64,000 nucleotides of DNA, taken from contig JAJEKV010000014.1 in the NCBI GenBank assembly GCA_021234155.1, positions 14,434,494 to 14,498,493 of the forward strand, in the 5' to 3' direction. Shown here in pieces: positions 21,640 through 31,806 of the stretch. How positions within the stretch are numbered: position 1 is the first letter of the stretch; the number at the start of each line of letters is the position of its first letter. The translations under genes were made by a program, and so were the position numbers. This DNA comes from Isoetes taiwanensis. Its lineage: Eukaryota > Streptophyta > Lycopodiopsida > Isoetales > Isoetaceae. The notes below the pieces were generated by a model. It did not search any database and was not told the origin of the DNA. It saw nothing but the letters and a program-made list of their open reading frames with translations.

Positions 21640-23700
21640 ACCAATCGGCCTATGGGAACCAATACAAAAGCGCGCAAAGAAGCGCATTTACCCCGAAGGG
21701 TTTTCGAGGGAAAACCGCGGGCAGAATCACCACGACAAACCTGCTCCAATATACAAAAGCAAAACACACAAATATATACACTCATGCACCGCGACTGTGA
21801 GTGCCCGATCGCCGGGCACGCCAAAGGGGGCAAAGGTGAGCTCGCAGATCCAAGACTCCCCAATGTACAACCCCGCAGCACGCATCCGGCGGTGTTCATC
21901 AGCAAATGTAGGGGAAGTCCTACCGCACTAAGGAGTGCGCATATCCGCCCAGATCCGACCAATGCCGGGCAACTCGAAAGTGTGAGGCTCTCAATGGCAC
22001 CCGCTTGACAAAGATCGACAGAGCCCTGCCCCGGCGGGCTCCCCAATCCACCGCCCGCCCTCGATGCAAAGATGGTGGGCACTTGTGCTGAATGGAGGCA
22101 ATGAGTCTCGCTTTTCGGGGGTACCGGGAACGCTAGGGGCTGCCAAGGGCCCGGGCTAACACGGGTTGATGTGCTCCTTGTAATGGACCGCTTTTTGACC
22201 TCTGAGCATCGGGGTCCCTGAGCTTGCCAATGAAGCAAGCGCCCGTACTTCTCGCAGGCTGTAACGATCGGGCTCTGTGGTCCACCTGCGACGCACCTGT
22301 GCTCCCGCATCGTTCCATCCGGCGTAACCACTAAGCTCTCTTACCCTCCAACAGGTCTCCTTCGCTGAGGGCCCATTGCCAGGCGTAAGCCGGTGCGAGG
22401 AGCCGAAAGCATCACCCATATTAACCATGGGGATTTGAAGGTTTCACCCCAAGTGCCCGTGCCAAAATGCCTTCTACACCTGCCCAAGTTATTCCGTGTC
22501 GCTAAAGAGATGACCGGCCCCAAACCCTCGACTTCGATGTATGAAGGACAGCTCGACCAAGGTTCGAAACAAATGTGACCGATGGCCCCAATCATAGAGC
22601 TCACCGTGATTTTGTTTCCGCATGGCATAAAGCGCTTCGGCCTGGCCACACCATAGCCGGATGGACGCCCCAACAGAGCGCAGGAGGGGAACTCCACCCC
22701 GTGTACTTGTAGGTGGGCGTGACCTCCATGTGCCGGCCCCCATATGTGAGTGCAGAGGCGCGGGGTGGCGAAGAGGATATGAGAACCACCCGGGTCTTGG
22801 CCGCATTCACGCGCATGTCTCAGTAGCCTGACGTATCGTGTCTAGGGCATCCAGATGAGATCGCATAGCTTATGGGGTGTGGGCCGAAGGTCAACATCGC
22901 CCGCATAGATGAGTCAATGGATGACCGGGTGCAAAAAGTCGTGATGCCATCCCCCATGCTCGCAGAAGCCGTGGCTCTAACCGATCAATGTAGAGGCCAA
23001 AAGTGTTGGTGAGAGGGGCAGCCCCGCCGGACCCCGATACTACGGGTGAATGCCCGCCCGCTTACTGCGATCCCGCCAAAACAACTCCTTCATACAAAAT
23101 CAGATATGGCATTCTCCTACTGTGCAGCTGGGGCCCCAGTTGACGCAGCCTAGCCCATAGCTTTTCCTGTGGGGATCAGATCAAAGCCTTCGCCAAGTCC
23201 ACAAAGCAAAGAATACAAGTCCTGGCCGATGGTTCAATGCCTTCGACAAGGCCCGCAGTTGTAAAGATATGGTCAATCTTTGAGTGGCGGGGTCTAAAGC
23301 CCGGGCCGTGAGGGCTAGCACATCACGCCGCGGCCGGGTCAATCGCCGCCGAGAATGCCGACCAATAGTTTGGTCAAACATCGAATCGACCATGATCGTC
23401 CGCAGAATTGGGCGCGGTGTGGGTCGCCTCGGGCCAGGAATGGGGACAACCTCGCTTGTGGTCCATTGGTTTGGGAAACCTTCCCCGCAATGCTCGCTGG
23501 AACGGGGTAGTGAGGATCGGCACCCGGCCGTACGCCTCGCCCATTTGAGTAACTCGGCTCGTGATACCATCGAGGTCACCGCCTTCCCATTAGCCACCGG
23601 TGTGCCCTCCACAACATCCTCCTCCGAAGAACCAATGGGGGTCATCCCGTGGGGTATGGGCGCACGCTGGCCCCCTCGTGGGTCATAGAGCCGCCGCAAG
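21640..23700 (-). pseudogene. LINE-E reverse transcriptase remnant
   Basis: The frame at 23699-23181 has GKAVTSMVSRAELLKWA and WTTSEVVPIPGPRRPTP followed by LRTIMVDSMFD, matching the fingers region of LINE reverse transcriptases (W...PipKpg...YRtImv). Near 22915 the minus strand reads LIYAGDVDL, the place of the catalytic YADD box with G replacing the first D. At about 22816-22700 comes MRVNAAKTRVVL with THMEVTPTYKY, the usual vNxxKT...YLG block. The remaining 22330-21640 stretch should hold the C-terminal domain but is too broken to name. The altered catalytic box and the frameshifts make it inactive. Confidence 0.7.
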
Positions 23701-24010
23701 TACCGCTCCCAACGCCCGGTGTGATGTCCCTCGTAGGGTTGGGTCGGCCTTCAAGCACTCAAGGCCAAAGGTTCGGGAGAATGAGTGTCCCAGAAGCCTA
23801 ACATCTCCCCCCGATGCCGGCAAGGTACCGCGCCTTTGTCTCCTTCGATGGGCATGGTATCGCGGTGGTGGCCTCGCAAGCGGGTACCGGATCCGTATCG
23901 CACGGAAGCCTGGCGCTATGTTCTTTACACTCCGCATCAAACCATCGGTTACGCTGAAATGTTGTTGCCCCCGAAGCGGCGACGCCGGGGGGTTTGCCAA
24001 AGCACTCGTC

Positions 24011-25008
24011 TCACGATCCCGTGAATAGCGAAGTTAACCGGTTCGGCTCGGTTTGCTCTAGTGTGGGGGTCCGGGCATTCGTCGGCTGGTGGCGCCCATG
24101 AGCATTCGGCCGTAGTCCTCGCCGCCATAATCTAGTCGCAACCGGAGGGGCAGGGGTCGGGCATAGCGCTTGCCAAACCATGTCCAAATAAAGTGGGAGG
24201 TAATCGAAGTCGACCTCCTCATCCCGGACCGGTGCGCCCACCCGTAAACGATCGATGAGATGCATATCTTGGCGCAACTATGAGCACATAGTCCACCACA
24301 CTAGACTCTCCCCCGATTGTTCGTCTCAAGATGCACTTGCAGAACCGCCACCGCGGGATGCCATTGCAAATTATCAAGTCAAAAATACCACATAGCGTGA
24401 GAATCGCTCGTCACAAAGCGAAAGGACTGGCCGGGCCATTTGATCCTCGGGTGGGCTGCTGCTCTCAAGGGAACATAGCCGCAGGACATCATTAGGGCAG
24501 GGGGTCAAGTCTCATGGGCTGCTTCTACCCCCGTCCGCATTGAAATTTAAGAAGGACGAATTCTACCCAACCGCCAGGCCGGCCAGAGGTCATCATATAG
24601 ATCGACATAAGGGTCCATCCTATCCGCAGACGGAGTGGCTGCTATAGAAGGTGTCTCTCGCGTGAGGGAAATAACAGCAGGCATTTAAAAAGAGGGTTGC
24701 CATCGGGTATTATGCAACACTAACCCACAAGTACCGGCCAGGGTCCGTCTTTCATTTTCCGAGGGTGCCAAGGTTGTCGGTAGTAGCAAGCAACCCCACC
24801 ATGACCCTCTGCCCTCCGCATGTGTATTGAAGACCGAGAAATGTTGGTAACCCCAGATCGTAGCTCGCGGGTTCAAAGATGCCCCATGTTCCATGAGAAA
24901 GATGAGATCCATATCGGCCGCCACTTGAGTTGAGATCGCCCCCGCTCCGCCAAGGGAAGCCTCGACAATTCCATGAGACCACCCCGAGGGGCAATTCCTA
25001 TTTGTCAC
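24011..25008 (-). pseudogene. LINE-E endonuclease remnant
   Basis: Minus-strand frames begin with GVVSWNCRGFPW (about 24990-24950), the conserved opening of APE-type LINE endonucleases. A second frame covering the same stretch gives LIFLMEHGA, where a catalytic-glutamate box of the LQE type would lie, and FSVFNTHAEGRGSWWGCLLL. The tail near 24277-24011 (RVGAPVRDEEVDFDYLP) occupies the C-terminal position but lacks a clear SDH box. Several frameshifts. Confidence 0.6.
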
Positions 25009-25822
25009 AGCCGCGGGTATGCGCAGCCCGAGTCAGCGGGGAGGATGGGAAGCGAGAGCCTCGAAAGGAGAAGTAGATGGAGCCGAGGCAAGATGTGGGT
25101 GAGAGGGCGGGTCGTGGAGGGGAGCAGGGAGGGGGCCGCGGGTAGAGCGTAAGGTGGCCACGCTCACCGGGGTTGGGGGGTGGGTCGCAGAAGAAAGGCA
25201 GGTCGGAAAAAATGTGCATCCCCGCCTCAACCAATCCCCTCGCTGCACCCCCTTGGTGGCTAATGCCTTCCGACTCGACTTCCCGCCCGCTGCTGCCTCC
25301 ACAGTGGGTGTGAGGTCCCTGGCCCACGATGGATGTCCCCTTCAAGATCTTGCCCCTCGCGCAATGTGGCATCACGCACCGCCGCATTCGAATCGCGAAT
25401 ATGACAATGCGGCCACGACCGGGCCGAGCCCCATGGCGGGCTGCCGAAATGTGAACTGCCCCCGTGAATGTCATCCGATCGAGAATGTGTGTGTTCGGAT
25501 GTTGTGGGTGAGACTCTCCCCCTCCTCTTCCGCATGCCGGAATACTGGGGATTGTGGCCTCCGGCTCGGCGCTTTTGAGTTCCGCACCGCAAGGGTCAGC
25601 AGTGGACAAGGGCCGGGCCTCGTGGCCGGGTGATGGTGGTCGGGATGGCGGGTGGTTTGAGGGGGCAGAAGAAGGCGTGGGTCGGCCGGGCCGGGCGGGA
25701 GGAGGCTGCCGGGCGGGTAGCTGGGCCCGGAGCCGGCCCCTGGGCCCCTCGCGGAAGTCGGGAGCATAGCTCTTGTGGCCCGGCCCGCTTGGCCATCTCC
25801 CCCGCCTCAGACCGGGCCGCAC
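24998..25822 (-). pseudogene. LINE-E ORF1-like proline/arginine-rich frame
   Basis: A 274-codon minus-strand frame that begins with a run rich in P, R, G and A (about residues 1-90) and continues into low-complexity sequence. A parallel frame at 25260-25592 is also open. It lies directly upstream of the endonuclease, where ORF1 should be. No RNA-binding motif or zinc knuckle can be named. In GC-rich DNA such frames open by chance, so protein status is doubtful and the call rests on position. Confidence 0.35.
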
Positions 25823-26606
25823 CGGACTATGAACTCCTGAAGGGAGACCCCGCCCCGTCTATGGATGGCTGCCCACAACCCCCTAGGGAGCTCCGTGCTC
25901 AGTAGCGAGGGCGTGCTCGAGCCCCAAAGACACGGTGTCCGTGAGCCGCTTGCTGCCCCGATCAGACTCAAGAACCCGGCCGTGGTTCCGTCACGCAGAG
26001 CGGCCAAGGCCCCCGGCCATGGTGGTGGCTTCCTCAACCTTCCGGACCGGGCCGGTGAGACACCGCGGACCATTGTCTCATGCATTGCCCACTCCCCTCT
26101 CCGCGTCATGGTATCCGTGAGTGATGAACACAGTAGCTCCAGGCGGCCCGCATGTCGGCCGAAGCCTTGCCCCCGGCCTCGCTGCCATTCGGATTGTGCG
26201 TGCCAAGGCCATCTTCTACGGCCGTAGCGGGTCTCCGCACTGCGGATGCGTTCTTCTCACCACCGCTGCCTTCTCGGAAAGCACATGGGGTGCCGAGGAC
26301 TCCATCTCCACGCCATGCCCAAAGCGGTGCATTGTTAGCCTCAATACGCACCGTTAGCCTCCACGCTTTGACGCGGGCTCCACTCGCCGAGGCGTGAGTT
26401 CCCCCGCGGGTCCGGAAAGCAATCAATCCCTTCGGGCCGGGTTGGCCGCACGAGGGGCCTTAGCCTTAGCCCGAGCCTCCTTCTTCATGGAGGATGACTT
26501 CCCCGCCCATGATGGCTGATTGGGACCGCTTATGGCATGCCCCTCGCCTTTGGTTTCCTGTGCTGGCCCATCTTCTCGTGGCCATGACTTCCAAAGTTTG
26601 AGGGGT

Positions 26607-26885
26607 TAGGAAAAGGGTGGGGAAAGGAAGAAAAAGGAAGGAAAAAAAGAGGAAGAAGGAAAAGCAAAGGGGAAAGGGAAGGGGGGAAGGAAAGAGACAA
26701 AAAAGCACAAGAAAAGGGGAAGAGGGAAGGGGGAAAAGAGAAGAGGGAAAGGTGAGAAAAAGGGAAAAGAGAAGGCATGGGATCAAAAAGAGGAAAAAGA
26801 ATAGGAGGAAGAAAAGGAAGGAAAAAGGGTATGAAGAAAATTGGAAGAGGGAAAGGGTGGGAAAGGGGGGAGGGGGGAGGGGGAA
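26607..26885. repeat. GA-rich repeat, third fragment of arm 2 copy
   Basis: Purine-rich on the plus strand. The part to about 26775 aligns with the minus strand of about 4130-3965 (GGGAAAGGTGAGAAAAAGGG is shared). Beyond 26780 the purine bias continues without a clear partner in arm 1. It abuts the 3' end of the HEMA pseudogene. Confidence 0.65.
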
Positions 26886-26950
26886 ATGAAAGAGATAAAG
26901 GGTTGCAATATGTTATGGAGAACAACTTTGGCTCTCTAGCGTTAAGCGTT

Positions 26951-27734
26951 GTTCTATGCTTCTGGTTTAAGGTCAAAAATCCTTTCCAGCACATGCATGT
27001 TTTCAAGTGTTTCTGCCACCGTGGAAGAATTGTTCCCATCACTTCGCAGGTGTTGCATAGGTCCATGCAACAACTTATTAACAATTGCACAAGTCAAGTC
27101 TTTAATTTGTTTGAGATCCTTCTTTGACATATCACTGCTCATTTTAGACAAGGATTTCAAGTTCGATGCCCTTATCCTTTCTATATATCCTCTTAACTTT
27201 TTAATGGTAATGGATTGTTTGAAGTGAAGCCCTCCAACCTTCAAAACTCTATTTCTTGCATGATTATATCTTGTGCTCCCATGGCCTTCTTTTCCTCCTC
27301 TCCTCTTTTATTTGCAAAGAACGATTATCTTTCAAATCATCTACATTGTAAACTCTTGTAGATGGTGATTCTCGCTACACAAGATGACACATTTTGGTAC
27401 CGAGAAGTCGATAAAATGTCTAGTATATCCCACACTTTTTCGATGCGGAGGAAAGCCATCAACATGCTTCTTTTAGAAACAAAGGATGCTCGAAAGTTGT
27501 ACTAGTGAAAATAATATCGCCTTTCACTGCATGATTTGAACATTTGTTCCAGTTGGTTGGTAGATAAGTTCCGCTTCATCGAAATCTTCCTTCAAATCAA
27601 AACTCTTGTTGTTCTCATGCTTAATCACCATGCTATTACACCCCTTTGAGATTAAGTGCTTCACAAGAAGCTTTGACATTTTGCTCGCACCAACAATCAA
27701 GACCCTCGTTGTAAAATGAAAATCCCTTTATCCG
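26951..27734 (-). pseudogene. HEMA: HEMA last exon, second half (NADPH-binding and dimerisation domains)
   Basis: In order on the minus strand: TTRVLIVGASKMSKLLVKHL with the GxGxxG-like nucleotide-binding loop (GASKMS, about 27700-27640), EAELIYQPT, DIIFTSTTFEHPLFLKEA (about 27510-27455), VYNVDDLKDN (about 27350-27320), AMGAQDIIMQEIEF, TIKKLRGYIERIRASNL, and IVNKLLHGPMQHLR with ETLENMHVLERIF at the C-terminus. These match the Rossmann and C-terminal dimerisation domains of plant GluTR. Three or more frameshifts occur, and a TAG follows FDLKPEA at about 26951. The 27734 edge is the LINE-F target duplication. Confidence 0.9.
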
Positions 27735-27785
27735 ACGTTGAGGATTCGAGGAAAATGACGCGCGCCATTTTTCTTGAATTCTTTG

Positions 27786-27970
27786 TCCTTTCCTCCATTT
27801 TCAGTTCAAATTTGTTTCTTGGCAAAAAATCTCCCTGAAGCCTGAATTGTTATCGGATCTGAAGGGAAAATTTAGCAATCCTTTCCTCCATTTTCGGGTT
27901 CAAATTTGTTTCTTGGCAAAAATCTCCCAAGCCCTGAATTGTTATCTGGATCCAAGGGAAAATTTAGCAA
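27786..27970 (+). repeat. 93-bp tandem repeat in the LINE-F 5' region
   Basis: Two adjacent copies (27786-27878 and 27879-27970) start with TCCTTTCCTCCATTTTC and end with GGGAAAATTTAGCAA, differing at a handful of positions. They begin about 50 bp after the LINE 5' end. Confidence 0.85.
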
Positions 27971-28019
27971 TAGAAGGCTGCCCCTCAGAGAGGGCAAAGA
28001 TTATCGAATCGCTTAAATT

Positions 28020-30950
28020 TTTCTCTTTCATGGAAGCTAAAATTTTGCAATTATTAAACAGTGACGGTTTCGATATGTGGTTTTCTTTGTGGTACTCCAG
28101 CTGATCTTTGGAATTCCTTATTAATTGAAAATCTCTTTCCGGACAATCTCTTCTCACAAGAATACTGCTTTTTACTAAGCTGAGTTGAATTTGAGACAGA
28201 GATCGTCGATTCTTGGTTAGAGGAATTTGTTGGAAGCAAAAGAATTCAAGCTACTGCAATTCTCAGAGTGCACCGTGGATCGGCCGGATGACAAAATTAT
28301 TGTCAAATTGTACTCCCCCATCTGATTTCAATTGGTTTGTAGTGTTCCAGTAATGGCTAATTTTCATAGTTTAGCATCGAAAGGTAATCCATTCCACCTA
28401 ATTTGTCTAATTTATCTCGGTCCTACTTTTTAGCTTGATTTTTCCCTTTTTTAGACTCCCCCTCGCTTTTTTGGCTCAATTGCCCCCTTGTTGTCCCTCC
28501 TCAAGTAATCATGAACTCTGCTAGCCAAGGAAACCTAAATTTTTTGACATTGCCTTTTCCCCATTGTTTCTTTGCACTTTCTAAGGAGGATCAAGGGCCT
28601 CTTGACAAATCTTCAAAAATTTTGGCTGATCTTGCAAATTTCATCCCTTTGAAATTTCAAGAACTTAGCCCCTTTTCGGGAGAAAAAATGACGCTTCTAT
28701 CGCACAAGACTCCAATTTGGGACAATCTTTCCAAGGATCCGAAAGTGTAATTGAAAACCCACCTCGATAAATCCCTGCTGGCCGGTGTTCCCTCCCCTTG
28801 GGGGGTCGTGGAGGCCATTAAATGAAGTGCTTTTGATGAAGCTTGGGATGATATTCTTCAACAAGAGAGGCCAGACATTGCTTCAAACCTTGCTACTATT
28901 CATGGTATTCATCTAAACTCTCCTATGGTTCTTGAAAACCGAAATGCCTCTCAAACTCGGCTCGTTGTTGTAAAATCAATAAGGTTGGGATCAAGATTGA
29001 AAAATTATGGTCTTTTTGCTCTCTCTTCAAAAAAGGCCTATTTATCAAAGCCGTTTATTGGCTAAATTATCCTTATATCATGGTTGAATGTGGTAGCCGT
29101 GAGGTCCGCTAATTACCACCGCTTCAAAGTGGGATTCTAGTTTTCGAGAATTTTCATTTGTCTTTCATCAAATGGAATCCTAAGCTCTCAACCGGCCCAC
29201 CTCAATAATTTTCATGTTGCCTCTACCTCTTTATTTGGCTTAAATCCTATTTATTGGAATGAAGAATCAATCAAAAGCCTATTTAATTCTATTGGCAACT
29301 ATGTCTCTATTGTCTATGCTCCCTATAAGCCTCCTGTTGTCTATGTCCAAATTGATATTTCCAAGAAAATTCCTACATCCATTCCATTCACTGATTGTTT
29401 TGGCCAAAAACTTCCTTGGATCTAAGGTGGAATGCTTTACCTCCTATTTGCTCTACTTGTGATTTTAGGCATTCTTGGTACACTAACTGTAAGGAGAAGG
29501 AAATTCCAGACTCAAATTCAAAGGGGGAAACTTCTAATTCTATTATCCCTCCTTTGCCTCCTCAAAACTTGCTTCCACAAAAACAACAAGAAGAATCAGC
29601 TCCCATTTGGAAAAAGGTCAATGATAGCACAAGGAGAATTGCCAAAAAAAGGTTGGAAAAGGGTATTCAGATTGGTGTAAATGCTCAAATTGCTGCCAGT
29701 CAAAAAGATCTCTCATTTTCCTCTGAAATTATAACTGATCCTGATAGATACAAAGCCAAAGGGAAAGCTAAAATGCATGTGGAAGATACTGCTAAGGATC
29801 TACATTCTACTTTGGCTCAAATTGCTACTGATACAAAATCCTTGAGACATCAAAGTCATTATTCAAGCTCAAAATGGAATCTATCCAACTGGATTCCTAC
29901 CAAAGACACGAGAGATTCATTAACTAAGGAAATTCAAACAAAATATTCTCTCAATAATAAGGTGACAGGAATAAACTCAAAAACAAACCGGGTGTTATTT
30001 CCAAAGCTCCACAATATGTCAACAAAAGTAAAGATATTGTCCAGACTTCTAAAAAGGTTTCTGCAACATATGATCTTAAGGAAACAAGGAAAAATTTGGA
30101 GGAAACTTCTGAAGACAATTCAAGCAAGCAAGATATTGATGAGGTAATCCAATGTTCTAACCAATTTGCTGTCTTTACTAATTCTCATGCAGAGTGATGG
30201 AATTATCAAGAATCGTAAAATGAGGATTTAGAAATTCCTCCACATCATTTAACTAAATCTCCATCTCACCACCACCAAATCTGCTTTGACTTTGATACAC
30301 CTATTCCAAAAAGGTGAATTTCCTTGATCTCATTGACCTTTCCTCTCCTGAAGACTCTATCTCTTGCCATGACCATCAGCCTATTATCTCCGACAAAATA
30401 GCAGATCGGCTTGGCTTCCATTGACTTTCTTTGCTAAAGCTATGAGCCTTTCCCAAATGATAAATCAGGAAGGAATGGGATTGGATAAGGAAAACAGCTA
30501 GGATTAGATCAGCAAGGTTCTAAATGGTCAAAAAGTCATCTCGTGAAATGCACAAGGAAGATAATTGTGAAATTGAATTTGTCCCCGAGACTCCATTAAC
30601 TCCGATGCACAGAAATAATCGAAAGCAAGGAAAGACACCTACCGTGCAAGTTCTTGAACCAGCTAAGTCTCAATTTAATAATAGTCTTCATAATAATGAA
30701 TTGGCTAATAATGCAATGGTTAATAAGACTATTAATAAATTGTTTGAATTTATTCCCTGGGGATTTTCCTCGATGAAATAGATAGTGACAAAGAAAATTT
30801 GTGTACTAATGGGAATGATAGCAATTGGGATATTGAGTATTACCTAAACTCTTCCTCTTTAGCCAACAATGACAAGAGCGAGCCAACTAAGTCAAAGGTA
30901 GGCGAAAAAGCTAATTTGGCTACTAATTTAAGTGCTCCCCGCCAATAACA
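28020..30950 (+). pseudogene. LINE-F ORF1 (nucleic-acid-binding protein), broken
   Basis: Pieces in order: MEAKILQLLNSDGFDMWFSL (28030), LWNSLLIENLFPDNLFSQEY (about 28108-28165), LEEFVGSKRIQATAILRVHR, DDKIIVKLYS (about 28290-28320), MNSASQGNLNF (28511) with IWDNLSKDPKV, then YIMVECGSRE (about 29080), VYVQIDISKKIPTSIPF (about 29340-29390) and RWNALPPICSTCDFRHSW (about 29430-29480) where the zinc knuckle lies. A long hydrophilic tail follows (29395-30147, 30524-30781). The arrangement matches the LINE-C remnants and plant L1 ORF1 proteins with a DUF4283-like core. Several stops and frameshifts. Confidence 0.7.
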
Positions 30951-31042
30951 CCTTAAGTAAAAATAAAAGATAGAAAAGGGAAAACCAAGTCCAAGCATAG
31001 ATAGTATCCTCTTCTTATCCTTTCCTTTATTTTTCCTTAAAT

Positions 31043-31800
31043 ATGAAGATCCTCTCTTGGAATCTTAGGGAAATTAAGGGTGCTCTCAAAAGAAGGAGAG
31101 TTATTTCCCAAATTAAATCCTACAAGGTCGATATCATCCCATCGCGCAAGAATTAAAGTTGCAGAAATTTGAATGTGCAAAACCTAGGGGACTGGATAAT
31201 CCTCGGTAGCTCCTCCATCCGGATGGAGGCTGAAGGAACCTCTCGAGGTATGTGCATGATCCGGAAAGATCTAATCATTGAACTTTTCTATAACAGCCGA
31301 AAGCAAAATGTGCAAAATGTACCATTTTCAATTTTATGAATAAATCTTTTGGTCTCATCAATGTTTATGCCTCAACTAATCCAAAAAAGAGAGAGCTTTT
31401 GGTTAGATATTAATCATTGGATGAAGGCTCAAAATGTTAATGACGGATTTGGCCGGTGATTTCAACAACACTCCATGTTGGGATCAAAAATTAGGCAATA
31501 AGATCAACATGATCAGATTGGAAAAAGCTCATTGGAATGATCTCATTGATGATAATTCCTTGCTTCTGATCCCTTCCTCTTCTCGCTAAATTCCCATCTG
31601 GTCTAACAAGAGAAAAGGGAATGCTAGAGTTTTTGTGCTTTAGATGATTTTATTTAAACATCTCTAGCTCTAATTTTTGGGATAATGCTTATGTCTTCAG
31701 TGATGAATCTGTTGCTATCTCTGACCATCAACCTCAATTCCTATGCACTTGTCATCATATTTCTGCTCCAAGAATTGGAAACATTCCCTACAAATTTAAC
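31043..31800 (+). pseudogene. LINE-F ORF2 endonuclease domain, broken
   Basis: Starts with MKILSWNLREIKGALKRR at 31043, the canonical opening of plant L1 ORF2. Then come a short out-of-frame gap, EGTSRGMCMIRKDLII (about 31230-31275), INVYAST (about 31360), DLAGDFNNTPCWD (about 31447-31485) and ISDHQPQF (about 31718-31740), the GDFN and SDH boxes of the metal-dependent nicking nuclease. Stops and single-base shifts separate the blocks. The linker runs straight into the reverse transcriptase frame. Confidence 0.8.
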
Positions 31801-31806
31801 TCCAGT

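Larger units (their letters stand above)
21592..26606 (-). mobile_element. LINE-E: GC-rich non-LTR retrotransposon with an AAGG tail
   Basis: A 5-kb block far richer in G and C than the rest of the window, carrying LINE domains in order on the minus strand: proline-rich ORF1-like region, endonuclease, reverse transcriptase. TAGGAAAGGG (21582-21591) and TAGGAAAAGGG (26607-26617) flank it, differing by one A, as a target duplication would. The 3' end on the minus strand is a tetranucleotide tail, seen as (GGAA)n on the plus strand at 21595-21620, instead of poly(A). All frames are broken. The composition suggests a different mutational history from its neighbours, or origin in another genome. 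Confidence 0.75.
17240..26780. repeat. Arm 2 of the long inverted repeat, expanded by nested insertions
   Basis: Reverse complement of 3965-6785. Its own sequence is spread over 17240-19654, 21389-21591 and about 26607-26780; the gaps are a LINE-like insertion (19655-21388) and the GC-rich LINE-E (21592-26606). Removing these restores the order and content of the arm 1 GA tract. The 17240 edge is a sharp join to copia integrase codons, so this arm has lost the LINE 5' portion that arm 1 keeps. Confidence 0.7.

Noticed and set aside
21363-22331. A 322-codon minus-strand frame
   Set aside because: It runs from broken LINE-E sequence through the AAGG tail and GA tract into the LINE-D poly(A); no domain and no continuity with a real gene.
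25100-25900. Overlapping proline/arginine/glycine-rich frames on both strands as separate genes
   Set aside because: GC-rich DNA opens all frames; only the minus-strand position upstream of the LINE-E endonuclease has any support.
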